Positions 1-7,909 of a DNA stretch of 64,000 nucleotides are shown piece by piece (the stretch's first letter is position 1; each line of letters opens with the position of its first letter). The stretch covers positions 186,001 to 250,000 of the forward strand of contig NZ_JAGYHF010000008.1 in assembly GCF_018336155.1 (NCBI RefSeq). Direction: 5' to 3'. Both the position numbers and the translations under genes were made by a program. The DNA comes from Pseudomonas rustica (lineage in GTDB: Bacteria; Pseudomonadota; Gammaproteobacteria; Pseudomonadales; Pseudomonadaceae). A model generated the notes under the pieces. That model searched no databases, had not been told where the DNA came from, and saw only the letters and a program-made list of their open reading frames with translations.

Positions 1-950
1 GGCCTTAGACGGCCTTCTGGGTTAGGTAATTCGACGCGCACGCGAAGGGTGCGACTATCGGGATTGGTTTCTGGAAGAATCGCGCTTACCACGCCATTGA
101 GCACGACGCCTGGGAACGCGGGCAAACGCGCCTCAGCCACTTGCCCCAGCTGAATCGACCCCGATTCAGTCTCCGGGACCGCCAGAGCCAGCCAGACGTT
201 ACTCAAACCATTCACGCGTGCCAGTGTTTCGCCGGCAGCAACTGTCATACCTTCGCGCACATCGAGTTCTTGCAACACCCCACTGATGGGGCTGGTGAGG
301 GTCAGGTTTGGTTGGACTTTGCCACTGCGCTCTACTTGAGCAATCGATGCCGCCGGCATCCCGGTGAGCCGCAAACGCTGGCGAGCCGCTGCCAGCAAGC
401 CCGCATCGCCACTACGCTTGAGTGCGAGAAACTCCTCCTGAGCCGCAGACCACTCCGGGACAAGAATATCCGCCAAAGCGGCGTTGGCTTTAATCACATC
501 GCCAGGAGCGCGGGCATACACACGCTCGACGAAACCCGCCGTACGGGCCTGGATGACGGCAACGTCGCGCTCGTTGAAGGTCAATACACCCACAACATCC
601 AGACTCGAATCAAACACACCTCGACTGACAGTAGCCAGTCGCACGCCAAGATTCTGGGTCAGGCTTGGATCAATGCGAACAGTGGCGCTGTCCCCCTTGC
701 TATCCGCGTACTGAGGGACCATCTCCATGTCCATGAAGGGCGACTTACCCGGCTTATCGAATTTCTGTTGTGGGTACATGGGGTCGTACCAATACAGAAC
801 CTTGCGATCGACTGATGGCTTCGGCTTCTGCTCCGATGCTGCATCCGGTACTGCGCTCACCCTCGGTTGGGCCAACCAGTAACCACCGGCGACTCCCAAA
901 GCAATTGAGATGCTGACAACAAAAACCCCTTTCCATGTTCGAGAGATCAT
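1..950 (-). CDS. cusB: CusB-like RND efflux periplasmic adaptor (3' part cut by window edge)
   Basis: Membrane-fusion subunit of a tripartite Cu(I)/Ag(I) RND pump, linking inner-membrane CusA to outer-membrane CusC. The reading frame starts at an ATG at 950 and runs off the left edge after about 316 residues. It opens with a signal-anchor (hydrophobic VFVVSISIALGVAGGYWL) followed by a heavy-metal-binding segment of the CusB type (YWYDPMYP ... GKSPFMDMEMVP, Met/Asp rich). The later part has the barrel/lipoyl/coiled-coil character of adaptors, for example VYARAPGDVIKANAAL. It overlaps the stop of the upstream TolC-family gene by 4 bp (ATGA), so the two are translationally coupled. The pump gene cusA is expected just beyond position 1. 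Confidence 0.9.
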   Translation of the reverse strand, partial: MISRTWKGVFVVSISIALGVAGGYWLAQPRVSAVPDAASEQKPKPSVDRKVLYWYDPMYPQQKFDKPGKSPFMDMEMVPQYADSKGDSATVRIDPSLTQNLGVRLATVSRGVFDSSLDVVGVLTFNERDVAVIQARTAGFVERVYARAPGDVIKANAALADILVPEWSAAQEEFLALKRSGDAGLLAAARQRLRLTGMPAASIAQVERSGKVQPNLTLTSPISGVLQELDVREGMTVAAGETLARVNGLSNVWLALAVPETESGSIQLGQVAEARLPAFPGVVLNGVVSAILPETNPDSRTLRVRVELPNPEGRLR

Positions 951-2203
951 TGAGCGGACTCCCCATAGGCGAAATACAGGCGAGCGCTGGTGAGAGCACG
1001 CTGCTCTTCAACATCAATCTGCTTGAGTCGGGCTTCGATAAGCTCGCGCCGAGCGGCCACGACGGAGTTCAAATCGCCCTTGCCGGCGCGATAGCTAGCC
1101 ATAGTGAGCTCGACCTTTTCTTTAGCCAAAGGGAGCAGACTGCTCTGGGATCGATGGACGGCGCGATTCAGGCGCTCATAGTCGGCCACCTGATCTTCTA
1201 GTTGCTGGGTGTGCTCGCGTGAAAGGACTTCACGCTCAGCCTCAAGCTGGTTGAGTTCCGCGTGCTTGGCTGCAATTTTGGGGTTTTGTCGTGAGTCAGG
1301 AAACAGCGGTAGATCCCATGAAAATTGCACGCTGACCATGTCGCCGAACTCTCGGCCGCGATTCTGATAGTCGACTTCCCAGCTCCAATCCGACTGTTTT
1401 TCCGCTTCGGCTTCACGGACCTTGGCTTGCGCTTCGCGGGTCATTGGTTCAAACGCTGCCAATTCTGGGTGATGTTGCAGCTTATGAGAGTAACCAGATG
1501 CGTCGACAGGCCATTCAGGCAAGCTACCCACAGGTTTGTCGTTGGCGGCCGGTCCAATCCAGCGCTTCAGGGCCGCTCGGGCCTGCGCTCTCTGGCGAAT
1601 CAGATCGTCCTGCTGCTCTTCCAGTTGTGCCGCTTCCTGTTTGGGCGTTACTGCATCAGCAGGTTGAGCGCCGCCGCCGGCAATTTGTGCCCGGACGGTA
1701 TCGGCCAGCAGACGGTTTTCTTTGTAGAAGTCCTGAAACAGCGTGTCTTTGCGCTCAACCGAGTAGCTGTTGATCCAGGCCAACGCCGTGGCCTGACGAA
1801 CCTTTAGACGTTCGACCCGGCGCTCAGCGGCTGCGCGGTCAATGGCCGCATCAGCGACCTCGACTCGGGCTTTGCGCTTGGCGCTGTTGGGCATCTCCTG
1901 ACTGACTCCGACCATTCGCATAGTCATGAAGTCCTGGTCGATGCTCCAACGATCCGGGCCCCCAATGGGGTAGTTCTGTACGCCTAGCAGCAACTTGGGA
2001 TCGGGTAGTTCACCAGCGGGGATGGCCGCACTACTGGCAGCCTGAATTTTCGCGTCTTGTGCAGTCAGCGACGGCGCATTGTTTTCAGCCAGCTGCAAAG
2101 CTTCATCGAGTGTCAATGCAGCAGCGAGACTCGGCAAGGCCAGTACGCTTGCCGCCAAGATGGTCACGAGGGGCCACCCTGTGCAATAGCACTTGGATTT
2201 CAT
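947..2203 (-). CDS. cusC: CusC-like TolC-family outer-membrane efflux protein
   Basis: Outer-membrane channel of the Cus/Czc-type RND efflux complex. The protein has a signal peptide ending near ...LPSLAAA, then ALTLDEALQLAENNAPSL, the usual start of the first TolC (OEP) repeat, and long amphipathic helices through to residue 418. A GTG at 2209 is possible, but the ATG at 2203 has an AGGAA ribosome-binding site at good spacing and gives MKSKCYC, so it is preferred. It is the first gene of the cusCB(A) operon. No CopR-type box was found in the roughly 90 bp upstream, so control is unclear from the sequence. Confidence 0.88.
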   Translation of the reverse strand: MKSKCYCTGWPLVTILAASVLALPSLAAALTLDEALQLAENNAPSLTAQDAKIQAASSAAIPAGELPDPKLLLGVQNYPIGGPDRWSIDQDFMTMRMVGVSQEMPNSAKRKARVEVADAAIDRAAAERRVERLKVRQATALAWINSYSVERKDTLFQDFYKENRLLADTVRAQIAGGGAQPADAVTPKQEAAQLEEQQDDLIRQRAQARAALKRWIGPAANDKPVGSLPEWPVDASGYSHKLQHHPELAAFEPMTREAQAKVREAEAEKQSDWSWEVDYQNRGREFGDMVSVQFSWDLPLFPDSRQNPKIAAKHAELNQLEAEREVLSREHTQQLEDQVADYERLNRAVHRSQSSLLPLAKEKVELTMASYRAGKGDLNSVVAARRELIEARLKQIDVEEQRALTSARLYFAYGESAQ

Positions 2204-2303
2204 GGTCACGATTCCTGTGATGATCCACCGCGCGCCTCATGAGACATGCGCGCAGATATGCCATCCCGCATGACGCGGAATGAGGCTCAGTGTGGTACAG
2301 GAA

Positions 2304-2645
2304 TCAAATGCGGGGAGGTCGCCATACCCCTGATGGGGTTTGCACAGGATGGGAATCTATGGAGATGGACGCTTCGAGGGGGCTAGATAGGGTCACCGGA
2401 GGCTTGACGATGGAGACTTGCAGCATGCCGCCGGTCTTGCACTCCTGGCCCGGCTTACAGGGTTTTCCGTGCTCGGTGGGACTTTTCATGTCATGGCAGC
2501 AGTCTTGGCCCATGCCGTCCATCATTGCCATGCCCATGGTTTGCATGGGGCACGGCTCTGTCGGCGCCTGAACACCCGCCATCCCGCTGAGGGGAAGCGC
2601 AAGGCTAATCAGTAAAATCAGGCAAAGCCGTAGATAGCGTGTCAT
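2304..2645 (-). CDS. Small exported Cys/Met/His-rich protein of unknown family
   Basis: A 113-residue protein with a clear signal peptide (RLCLILLISLALPLSGMAG) and a mature part dense in possible metal ligands: PCPMQTMGMAMMDGMGQDCC, followed by HDMKSPTEHGKPCKPGQEC. The start at 2645 is chosen because the signal peptide begins there; an upstream in-frame start at 2681 adds 12 residues of no obvious use. It lies between cusC and copD on the same strand. The ligand density and context suggest a periplasmic copper-handling protein, but I do not recognise a characterised family, so the function is inferred from composition and neighbourhood only. Confidence 0.68.
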   Translation of the reverse strand: MTRYLRLCLILLISLALPLSGMAGVQAPTEPCPMQTMGMAMMDGMGQDCCHDMKSPTEHGKPCKPGQECKTGGMLQVSIVKPPVTLSSPLEASISIDSHPVQTPSGVWRPPRI

Positions 2646-2718
2646 GTGCTGAAGTGTAGCCAGTAGAAATGGTGCTAACAATCACGTTCCAGGCTTCTTG
2701 GTTAGGTGCCAGACACCT

Positions 2719-3657
2719 CTATTCCGCGCTCATTTCCATTTCAGGACTTAGCGTGCCTAACCATGCGACAAGACAGATGATGAGGATTGCCATCAGGAAT
2801 TCGAATTTCATGCTGCGGCGCAAGGCATTGACCGCTACAGAGTATTGACCATTGCGAACTGAGCGCTCCAATAGCGGGCTTAAGTGAAAGCGGTTCAGCG
2901 TGGCTAAAACGATCATTCCAGCAAAGAGCAGGATCTTCAAAAACAGCAACTGACCATAGGTACTCAGCATGACCTCATCAAGGTTGGGACCGACGATGAA
3001 AAGGTAATTTACTACTCCCGTTACGCTTATGATCGCAACGACCACACCGCCGGCCGACTCAAAGCCAGTCAGCACGCGGGCAAGAATTCGTGCTTCCTCT
3101 TCACCCTTCAGTGATTTCAACCGCAGCAGTAGGGCGAAGGCCGCTAGAGCACCCAACCAGCCACCCGCCGCTAATAAATGGAAAATATCGCTGAGAAAAT
3201 GCCAGTAGCGGCGGCTGCCTTCGTCCATGGCACCATGCCCTGTCCAGGCTAGCGTGGCCAACGCGATTGCTCCACAGACGGTGACGATCCAGAGGCTGGG
3301 TGTCGGAAATCGTTTATTCAACGCGACGCCCAGAATTGCCCCCACCAAGGCGGCTATCCGAACCATCCAGGTCAACCCAACATCGGTGCCCATGATGACC
3401 ATTTCAAAAATGTGATGATGTAGCTCCATAAGCTCCGATACACCGCTCATTGCTTTTGCAAGCAACAACATCGCAGCAAGGGACAGAGCTACACCTGCAA
3501 CAGAGGTACCGTAAAGAAGCGACTCAAAGTTCAAGACCGTGCCCGATACCCTTTCCTTTCCCTTGAGGCTGTACAAGCCAAATATGGCCAGTCCAAATAA
3601 CAACATCAGGTCAAAATAGAGAGTAAAGCGAACCACGATATTTAATGAGTCGCTCAT
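2719..3657 (-). CDS. copD: CopD copper-resistance inner-membrane protein
   Basis: CopD family, thought to move copper across the inner membrane together with periplasmic CopC. The 312-residue protein is almost wholly membrane helices (about eight), with the conserved loop residues WTGHGAMDEGSRRYWHFLSDIFHLLAAGGWLG split around residues 135-170 and several membrane His/Met. Its start lies 3 bp after the copC stop, so copC and copD form an operon on the minus strand. CopD ends about 70 bp before the next small exported gene. Length and motif order are normal for the family. Confidence 0.93.
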   Translation of the reverse strand: MSDSLNIVVRFTLYFDLMLLFGLAIFGLYSLKGKERVSGTVLNFESLLYGTSVAGVALSLAAMLLLAKAMSGVSELMELHHHIFEMVIMGTDVGLTWMVRIAALVGAILGVALNKRFPTPSLWIVTVCGAIALATLAWTGHGAMDEGSRRYWHFLSDIFHLLAAGGWLGALAAFALLLRLKSLKGEEEARILARVLTGFESAGGVVVAIISVTGVVNYLFIVGPNLDEVMLSTYGQLLFLKILLFAGMIVLATLNRFHLSPLLERSVRNGQYSVAVNALRRSMKFEFLMAILIICLVAWLGTLSPEMEMSAE

Positions 3658-3660
3658 GGA

Positions 3661-4044
3661 TCATTTCACTTTGAATGAAAAGTTGCCGGTGATCGGGTGA
3701 GTATCCGAGGACACTGCACGCCATTCAACTTTGTAGGTGCCGGTGGTCAGCGGTGCAGCCGGCGTAATCACCATAGTTTTCGGATCACCACCAGCAGCGA
3801 CGGCGGCCTTTACACCCATTGGTGAGTTAGGCATGCCAGGCATGTCGGTCATGATCAGCTTTGCACCGGAGAACTGAGTGGTGAGATTCTCAGAAAAATG
3901 CAGTTCGATTTTCGACGGAGCCGCCGCATCCGAGCCTTCTGCCGGAGTGGAAGCAAGAAGTTTTGGATGTGCCTGGGCCACTGCACTCAGAAGCAAACCA
4001 GCAGTGATTGCAACCGCCACGGACGTAGTTTTAAGGAATGACAT
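3661..4044 (-). CDS. copC: CopC periplasmic copper-binding protein
   Basis: Small cupredoxin-like beta-barrel that binds copper in the periplasm. The 127-residue precursor has a signal peptide (about residues 1-25, ending VAQAH), so the mature protein starts with the copper-ligand His of the HPKLLASTPAEG motif. Further ligands are visible in ELHFSENL and near the C-terminus (SSDTHPITGNFSFKV). A short Met segment (MTDMPGMPNSPMG) lies in the middle, as in Met-rich CopC proteins. A GAGGAG ribosome-binding site precedes the ATG. A CopR-like box in the matching orientation lies about 190 bp upstream (4232-4247). Confidence 0.95.
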   Translation of the reverse strand: MSFLKTTSVAVAITAGLLLSAVAQAHPKLLASTPAEGSDAAAPSKIELHFSENLTTQFSGAKLIMTDMPGMPNSPMGVKAAVAAGGDPKTMVITPAAPLTTGTYKVEWRAVSSDTHPITGNFSFKVK

Positions 4045-4404
4045 GCAAGACTCCTCACAGCAAGCGCTGTTGATTCGAGGTTTTTTGGGAGGAACTAGTT
4101 TTTAATTTCGTTAAAAACCACTGTTGATTAACTCGGAGCCCCCGTCCTCTTCGCCAAGTTGAACAGGAGAAACTCGCTAGCCCTAACGTCACAGTGCGAG
4201 AACACGATGCCACACGATCACAAACTGTTCGATTACATTTCAGTCAGCTTGATACGATGTTTGGCATCTAATCGTTGAGCGTAGCAAGGCCTGGAGAAGA
4301 GACGGCGTACCGCAGGACCGGGGAGTTCAATCACTCCGCAAATTCGCAGAGGCGTAGCTAACCGCAGAACGCCAAGACGCCGTTGATCACAAATGTTTCC
4401 TCGC
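4045..4404. other. 360-bp gap between copC and copS
   Basis: No convincing gene. It contains the copC promoter region with a CopR-like box at 4232-4247 (minus orientation) and, near copC, the AT-rich inverted pair GGTTTTTT / AAAAACC at about 4078-4120. No clear intrinsic terminator was found for copS. Confidence 0.6.
4232..4247 (-). promoter_or_regulatory. CopR-like box upstream of copCD
   Basis: On the minus strand it reads CTGACTGAAATGTAAT, one base from the box in front of copA (CTGACAGAAATGTAAT). It points toward copC. The motif consensus was built from copies inside this window (CTGAC-N5-WGTAAT) and resembles the direct-repeat sites reported for Pseudomonas CopR. Confidence 0.7.
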
Positions 4405-5793
4405 TCAGCTAACCGTGGAATCGACGGCCGGAAACTCAAGATGAAAAGCCGTTTTCCCGTCGCCTGACGTACACCAGATCTTGCCATTGTGCGCTTCGAC
4501 AATTGATCGGGTAATCGACAGACCTAGCCCTGCGTTGCTCGGACTTCCTTCTCGCCGCGCTGGGTCCACGCGATAAAAACGATCAAACAGCTTTTCAAGA
4601 TGTTCGGGGGCAATGGGCTCACCATGGTTTTCCACGACAACCGTTACCGACGCGTCCTTGTGCTGAATATCGACACTGATTGACGTCCCTTCATAGGTGT
4701 AGCGCAGCGCATTTGAGAGTAGATTGGAAATCGCTCGGTGGAGCATAAGGACATCACCTCGCACGCTCCCCCGTCCTGAAACCTTAAGCTCGATCCCTCG
4801 TTCATCAGCCAACAGGCGGTAGTACTCAAGCAATTTTTCCACGACAGCCACCAGGTCTATTGGCTTGTTCTCGTGCGTAATTAGACCATTGTCAGATTTC
4901 GCCAGAAAAAGCATGTCATCAATCATCCGGCTCATGCGCTTCAAGTCATCAAGATTGGAGTACAAATTGTCTTCGTAGTCCTCGATGTTTCTTTTTCTCG
5001 AAAGCACCACTTCAGTGTGGGTCATCAAGTTGCTCACGGGGGTCCGTAGTTCGTGGGCAATGTCTGCCGAAAAGTTGGATAACCGGACAAATGCATCGTC
5101 GAGCCTGGATAACATGGCGTTGAACGACAACACCATCTGTTGAAGCTCTTTCGGAACGGGTGCCAGGGGAATACGCTCCTTGAGTGATTTTGCTGACATG
5201 GAGGCAGCTACCCGTGTGACCTGGCGGATAGGCCGCATGCCACTGCTAGCTACCATCCAGCCGAGTGCAGCACTGACCAATGCGCTGATCACCAACCCTA
5301 TCCAAAACCATCGTTCGAGCGTCTCGAAAAAGGACATATGCTGAGTAACGTCAAAAATCAACATGACAGTTAATGGCCTTTCTTGTCCCGTCACTACGGA
5401 TTGGGCAGTCACACCACGGAACATCTGCTCTTGCTCCCGCCATTCCCAGACGGTTGTGTTTGTGGTTGTGCGAAACGCCTTCGGAACGTCGACCGGGCCG
5501 GGATCCGCAAACAGCACCTTGCCGTCGCCATCGATGATAAGCGCAGTCAAATCACGGTGTGCGCCCAGCAGCGCTTCTAACTCCGGTTTAGCCTCGCTGA
5601 ATTGATCGATGTTGCTCAGCCCGGACAAGATCCGCTGAGTCGAGTGGAGTTTTTCGTACAATGCCTGCTGATCCAGCATCTTAAAATGATGCCGGCTGAG
5701 GTTATTGAAACTGAGTCCGGCGACCGTGAGCACAGCCGTTACCGCGAGCATAAACATCAGACTCATACGAGTCGTCAGGGACATCCGGTTCAT
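4405..5793 (-). CDS. copS: Heavy-metal sensor histidine kinase CopS/CusS
   Basis: Inner-membrane sensor that detects periplasmic copper and phosphorylates CopR. Two membrane segments (about residues 13-33 and 165-185) flank a periplasmic sensor of about 130 residues; HAMP follows (RPIRQVTRVAASMS), then the HisKA box FSADIAHELRTPVSN with the phospho-acceptor His near residue 248, and HATPase motifs (N box SNLLSNALRYT, G box GLGLSITRSIVEAHNG). The start can be a GTG at 5796 or the ATG at 5793, which overlaps the copR stop as TGATG; the ATG is used here. It is cotranscribed with copR on the minus strand. Confidence 0.94.
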   Translation of the reverse strand: MNRMSLTTRMSLMFMLAVTAVLTVAGLSFNNLSRHHFKMLDQQALYEKLHSTQRILSGLSNIDQFSEAKPELEALLGAHRDLTALIIDGDGKVLFADPGPVDVPKAFRTTTNTTVWEWREQEQMFRGVTAQSVVTGQERPLTVMLIFDVTQHMSFFETLERWFWIGLVISALVSAALGWMVASSGMRPIRQVTRVAASMSAKSLKERIPLAPVPKELQQMVLSFNAMLSRLDDAFVRLSNFSADIAHELRTPVSNLMTHTEVVLSRKRNIEDYEDNLYSNLDDLKRMSRMIDDMLFLAKSDNGLITHENKPIDLVAVVEKLLEYYRLLADERGIELKVSGRGSVRGDVLMLHRAISNLLSNALRYTYEGTSISVDIQHKDASVTVVVENHGEPIAPEHLEKLFDRFYRVDPARREGSPSNAGLGLSITRSIVEAHNGKIWCTSGDGKTAFHLEFPAVDSTVS

Positions 5794-6479
5794 CACGACT
5801 CCGAATCTGGTGCATCGAGCATGTAACCCATTCCCCTTGAGGTATGAATCAACTTGACCTCAAAATCGTCGTCTATCTTGGCCCTGAGCCGTCTCACTGC
5901 AACCTCGATAACGTTGGTATCGCTGTCGAAGTTCATATCCCAAACCTGGGAGGCGATAAGAGACTTTGGCAGCACCTCCCCTCGACGACGCAGCAGAAGC
6001 TCAAGCAACGCAAACTCTTTGGCCGTAAGGTCTATGCGTTTGCCTCCTCGGATGGCTCGACGCTTGAGCAGGTCCACTTCAAGGTCAGCCAGTTTCATAA
6101 AGGTTTGCGAAGGTGCGCTGCTACCGCGACGCAGCAACGTTCTGACTCGAGCAAGCAATTCAGAAAACGCGAAGGGTTTGATCAGATAGTCATCCGCACC
6201 GAGTTCAAGTCCCTTCACTCGGTCTTCAACGCGGTCTCTGGCGGTGAGAAAAAGCACCGGGACGTCTTTCCCGGAAGCGCGAACCTTCTGCAGGACTTCC
6301 CAGCCATCCAAACCCGGCATCATGACGTCGAGAATCAGCAGATCATAGGCTTCGCTCAAAGCGTGCTGAAGCGCCTCTTTTCCATTCGTGAAACGGTCGA
6401 CATTGAACCCGGCCTCGTTGAGCCCTTGCTGCAAATAGATACCTATTTTTGGTTCGTCTTCAGCGACAAGAAGTCTCAT
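5793..6479 (-). CDS. copR: Heavy-metal response regulator CopR/CusR
   Basis: OmpR-family response regulator, 228 residues. The receiver domain has the acidic pocket E7/D8, phospho-acceptor D51 (LLILDVMMPG) and the conserved KPFAFSEL lysine; the C-terminal winged helix has the OmpR signature (RRRGEVLPKSLIASQVWD, TNVIEVAVRRLRAKID). It is the likely activator for the 16-bp boxes spread through this island, including one at 6542-6557 in its own divergent promoter region. It precedes copS and overlaps it. Identity as the heavy-metal type rests on close likeness to CusR/CopR and on the paired kinase. Confidence 0.94.
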   Translation of the reverse strand: MRLLVAEDEPKIGIYLQQGLNEAGFNVDRFTNGKEALQHALSEAYDLLILDVMMPGLDGWEVLQKVRASGKDVPVLFLTARDRVEDRVKGLELGADDYLIKPFAFSELLARVRTLLRRGSSAPSQTFMKLADLEVDLLKRRAIRGGKRIDLTAKEFALLELLLRRRGEVLPKSLIASQVWDMNFDSDTNVIEVAVRRLRAKIDDDFEVKLIHTSRGMGYMLDAPDSES

Positions 6480-6541
6480 GAGGTCGTTCTCAGATAATGG
6501 TTAAGCGGAGTCTGCAACGAAAACTGGCAGCCAACCAGCAA

Positions 6542-6557
6542 CTGACAGAAAAGTAAT
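6542..6557 (+). promoter_or_regulatory. CopR-like box between copR and the 117-residue exported protein
   Basis: CTGACAGAAAAGTAAT, 16 bp, in the orientation of the rightward gene at 6684. A TAGATG hexamer, a possible -10 element, starts 13 bp after the box, the same arrangement as at the copA and cupredoxin promoters. It may also affect copRS autoregulation in the other direction. Confidence 0.75.
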
Positions 6558-6683
6558 CTTGGCTTCAGGTAGATGTCAGCGAGTGCTGGCTAGGGTTCAG
6601 ACATGAGTACTTTATTGGTGCTCGACCGACCTCTGAGCGATGAATCGTATGGAAGTCGGATTCCCTCATGAGGAGCTACCCCT

Positions 6684-7037
6684 ATGAACCGCCTGAAAAT
6701 GCTGTTTTTTGTAAGCTCGATACTGGTCTCGGCTTCTGTGTGGGCTGAAAGCGGCGGAGATCGAGTCATTGAGCGTATGGAAGGTTTGCGCGACAAGGCC
6801 GAAGCCACGTTGATGAAAGCTGAACAAGCCCCTGAAGGAGAGCGTCACGTCCACATGGCAGAACACATGAAGATGCTTGGGGACATCATGAGCCAGCTCC
6901 ACAACGATCACCCAGATGCCTCAATGTCACCCCAAGAGCATCTAGCCTGGATGGAGAAGCACGACAAAATCGTTGATGACGTTTTGCGCCAGATGCAGCG
7001 CGAGCACAAATTGATGCTTTCAGAAAACCATCAATAA
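6684..7037 (+). CDS. Exported helical protein with PtrA-like N-terminus
   Basis: A 117-residue protein with a signal peptide (MNRLKMLFFVSSILVSASVWA) followed by ESGGDRVIERMEGLRDKAEA, then a His/Met-containing helical region (HVHMAEHMKMLGDIM, HLAWMEKHDKI). The E-x-G-G-D-R-x3-R-M start is shared with the small proteins at 13588 and 18731 in this island, the first of which resembles the copper-induced PtrA N-terminal family. A GGAG ribosome-binding site precedes the ATG and a CopR-like box lies 127 bp upstream. Likely copper-induced and periplasmic; what it does is not known. The His/Met helices hint at metal binding or chaperoning. Confidence 0.8.
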   Translation: MNRLKMLFFVSSILVSASVWAESGGDRVIERMEGLRDKAEATLMKAEQAPEGERHVHMAEHMKMLGDIMSQLHNDHPDASMSPQEHLAWMEKHDKIVDDVLRQMQREHKLMLSENHQ

Positions 7038-7107
7038 ACGCCCCCTGGATAAGTTCTTGTCAGCATCTTGTTGCGGCGTCAATTGGACGCCGTATCTATT
7101 TAGAAAA

Positions 7108-7123
7108 CTGACAAAGAAGTAAT
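7108..7123 (+). promoter_or_regulatory. CopR-like box upstream of the cupredoxin gene
   Basis: CTGACAAAGAAGTAAT, matching the in-window consensus at every fixed position. A TAGCTG hexamer starts 13 bp downstream and could serve as the -10 element. The cupredoxin ATG is 72 bp further on. Confidence 0.75.
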
Positions 7124-7194
7124 GCCCAAGTCAGTTAGCTGGCAGCTGAGCATCATTAGCATAGCCAATGTTCCCACGTATTCCTGAGGTCACC

Positions 7195-7728
7195 ATGAAA
7201 ACTACGCTCGCTACTCCGTTCATCGCAGCAATGACCCTGTTTTTCGCTGCCACGGCTATGGCTAATGCAGGGCATGGACAAGACGACATAGGCCAGCCTG
7301 GTGTGGCCTCTGACGTTACCCGCACGGTTGAGGTCGAGATGGGCGACATTTTTTTCAAGCCTAAAAGCATCGACGTAAAACCTGGTGAAACAATCCGCTT
7401 TGTCCTTCGCAACGAGGGTTCGCTGCTGCATGAGTTCAACATCGGCAAAGCCGCTGCTCATGCAGCACACCAGAAAGAAATGGCAAGCATGTTCAAGAAC
7501 GGAACACTAAGCCCTACCGGTACCGGGAAGATGAGCGGCATGAGCCACGGCATGGGCGGAATGAAGATGGTCGCAATGGAGCATGACGACCCTAACAGTG
7601 TCCTGATTGAGCCTGGCTCAACCCAAGAGCTGATCTGGACCTTCAACGACAGTGCAGGGCTTCAGTTTGCCTGCAACGTGCCGGGGCATTACCAATCGGG
7701 AATGGTCGGCGAGTTTGATCTGAAATAA
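7195..7728 (+). CDS. Exported cupredoxin (type-1 copper protein)
   Basis: A 177-residue periplasmic blue-copper-like protein. Signal peptide at residues 1-23 (ends TAMANA), then a beta-sandwich. Copper ligands are visible in the usual order: His in SLLHEFNIG, then Cys-x4-His-x4-Met in FACNVPGHYQSGM. A His/Met-rich insertion (MSGMSHGMGGMKMV) lies between the first and last ligands. The ATG at 7195 is preferred over an upstream in-frame start at 7168 because it has a GAGGT site and starts the signal peptide. It is placed between CopRS-linked genes and the ATPase and preceded by a CopR-like box. Probable role: copper binding or electron transfer during copper stress. Confidence 0.88.
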   Translation: MKTTLATPFIAAMTLFFAATAMANAGHGQDDIGQPGVASDVTRTVEVEMGDIFFKPKSIDVKPGETIRFVLRNEGSLLHEFNIGKAAAHAAHQKEMASMFKNGTLSPTGTGKMSGMSHGMGGMKMVAMEHDDPNSVLIEPGSTQELIWTFNDSAGLQFACNVPGHYQSGMVGEFDLK

Positions 7729-7774
7729 ACCGGAGTCGGCTATTTCTGCCGGCCCGACGCAAGAGTTGGCTACG

Positions 7775-7790
7775 CTAAGTCGCAAGTAAC
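7775..7790 (+). promoter_or_regulatory. Degenerate CopR-like box upstream of the P-type ATPase
   Basis: CTAAGTCGCAAGTAAC keeps 8 of 12 fixed positions of the CopR-like consensus, mainly the AGTAA half. It lies 120 bp before the ATPase gene. Weak on its own; listed because its neighbours on both sides have good boxes. Confidence 0.3.
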
Positions 7791-7909
7791 ATAGCAACGC
7801 TTACTCAGCCGGGGTCCGTGCGGAAACATCACCGCACCACTGTGGAGCCGCAAATAATCGTTGTACTGAATATGCTCATTTCTAGTAGCACCTTACAAGG
7901 GGAATAGAC

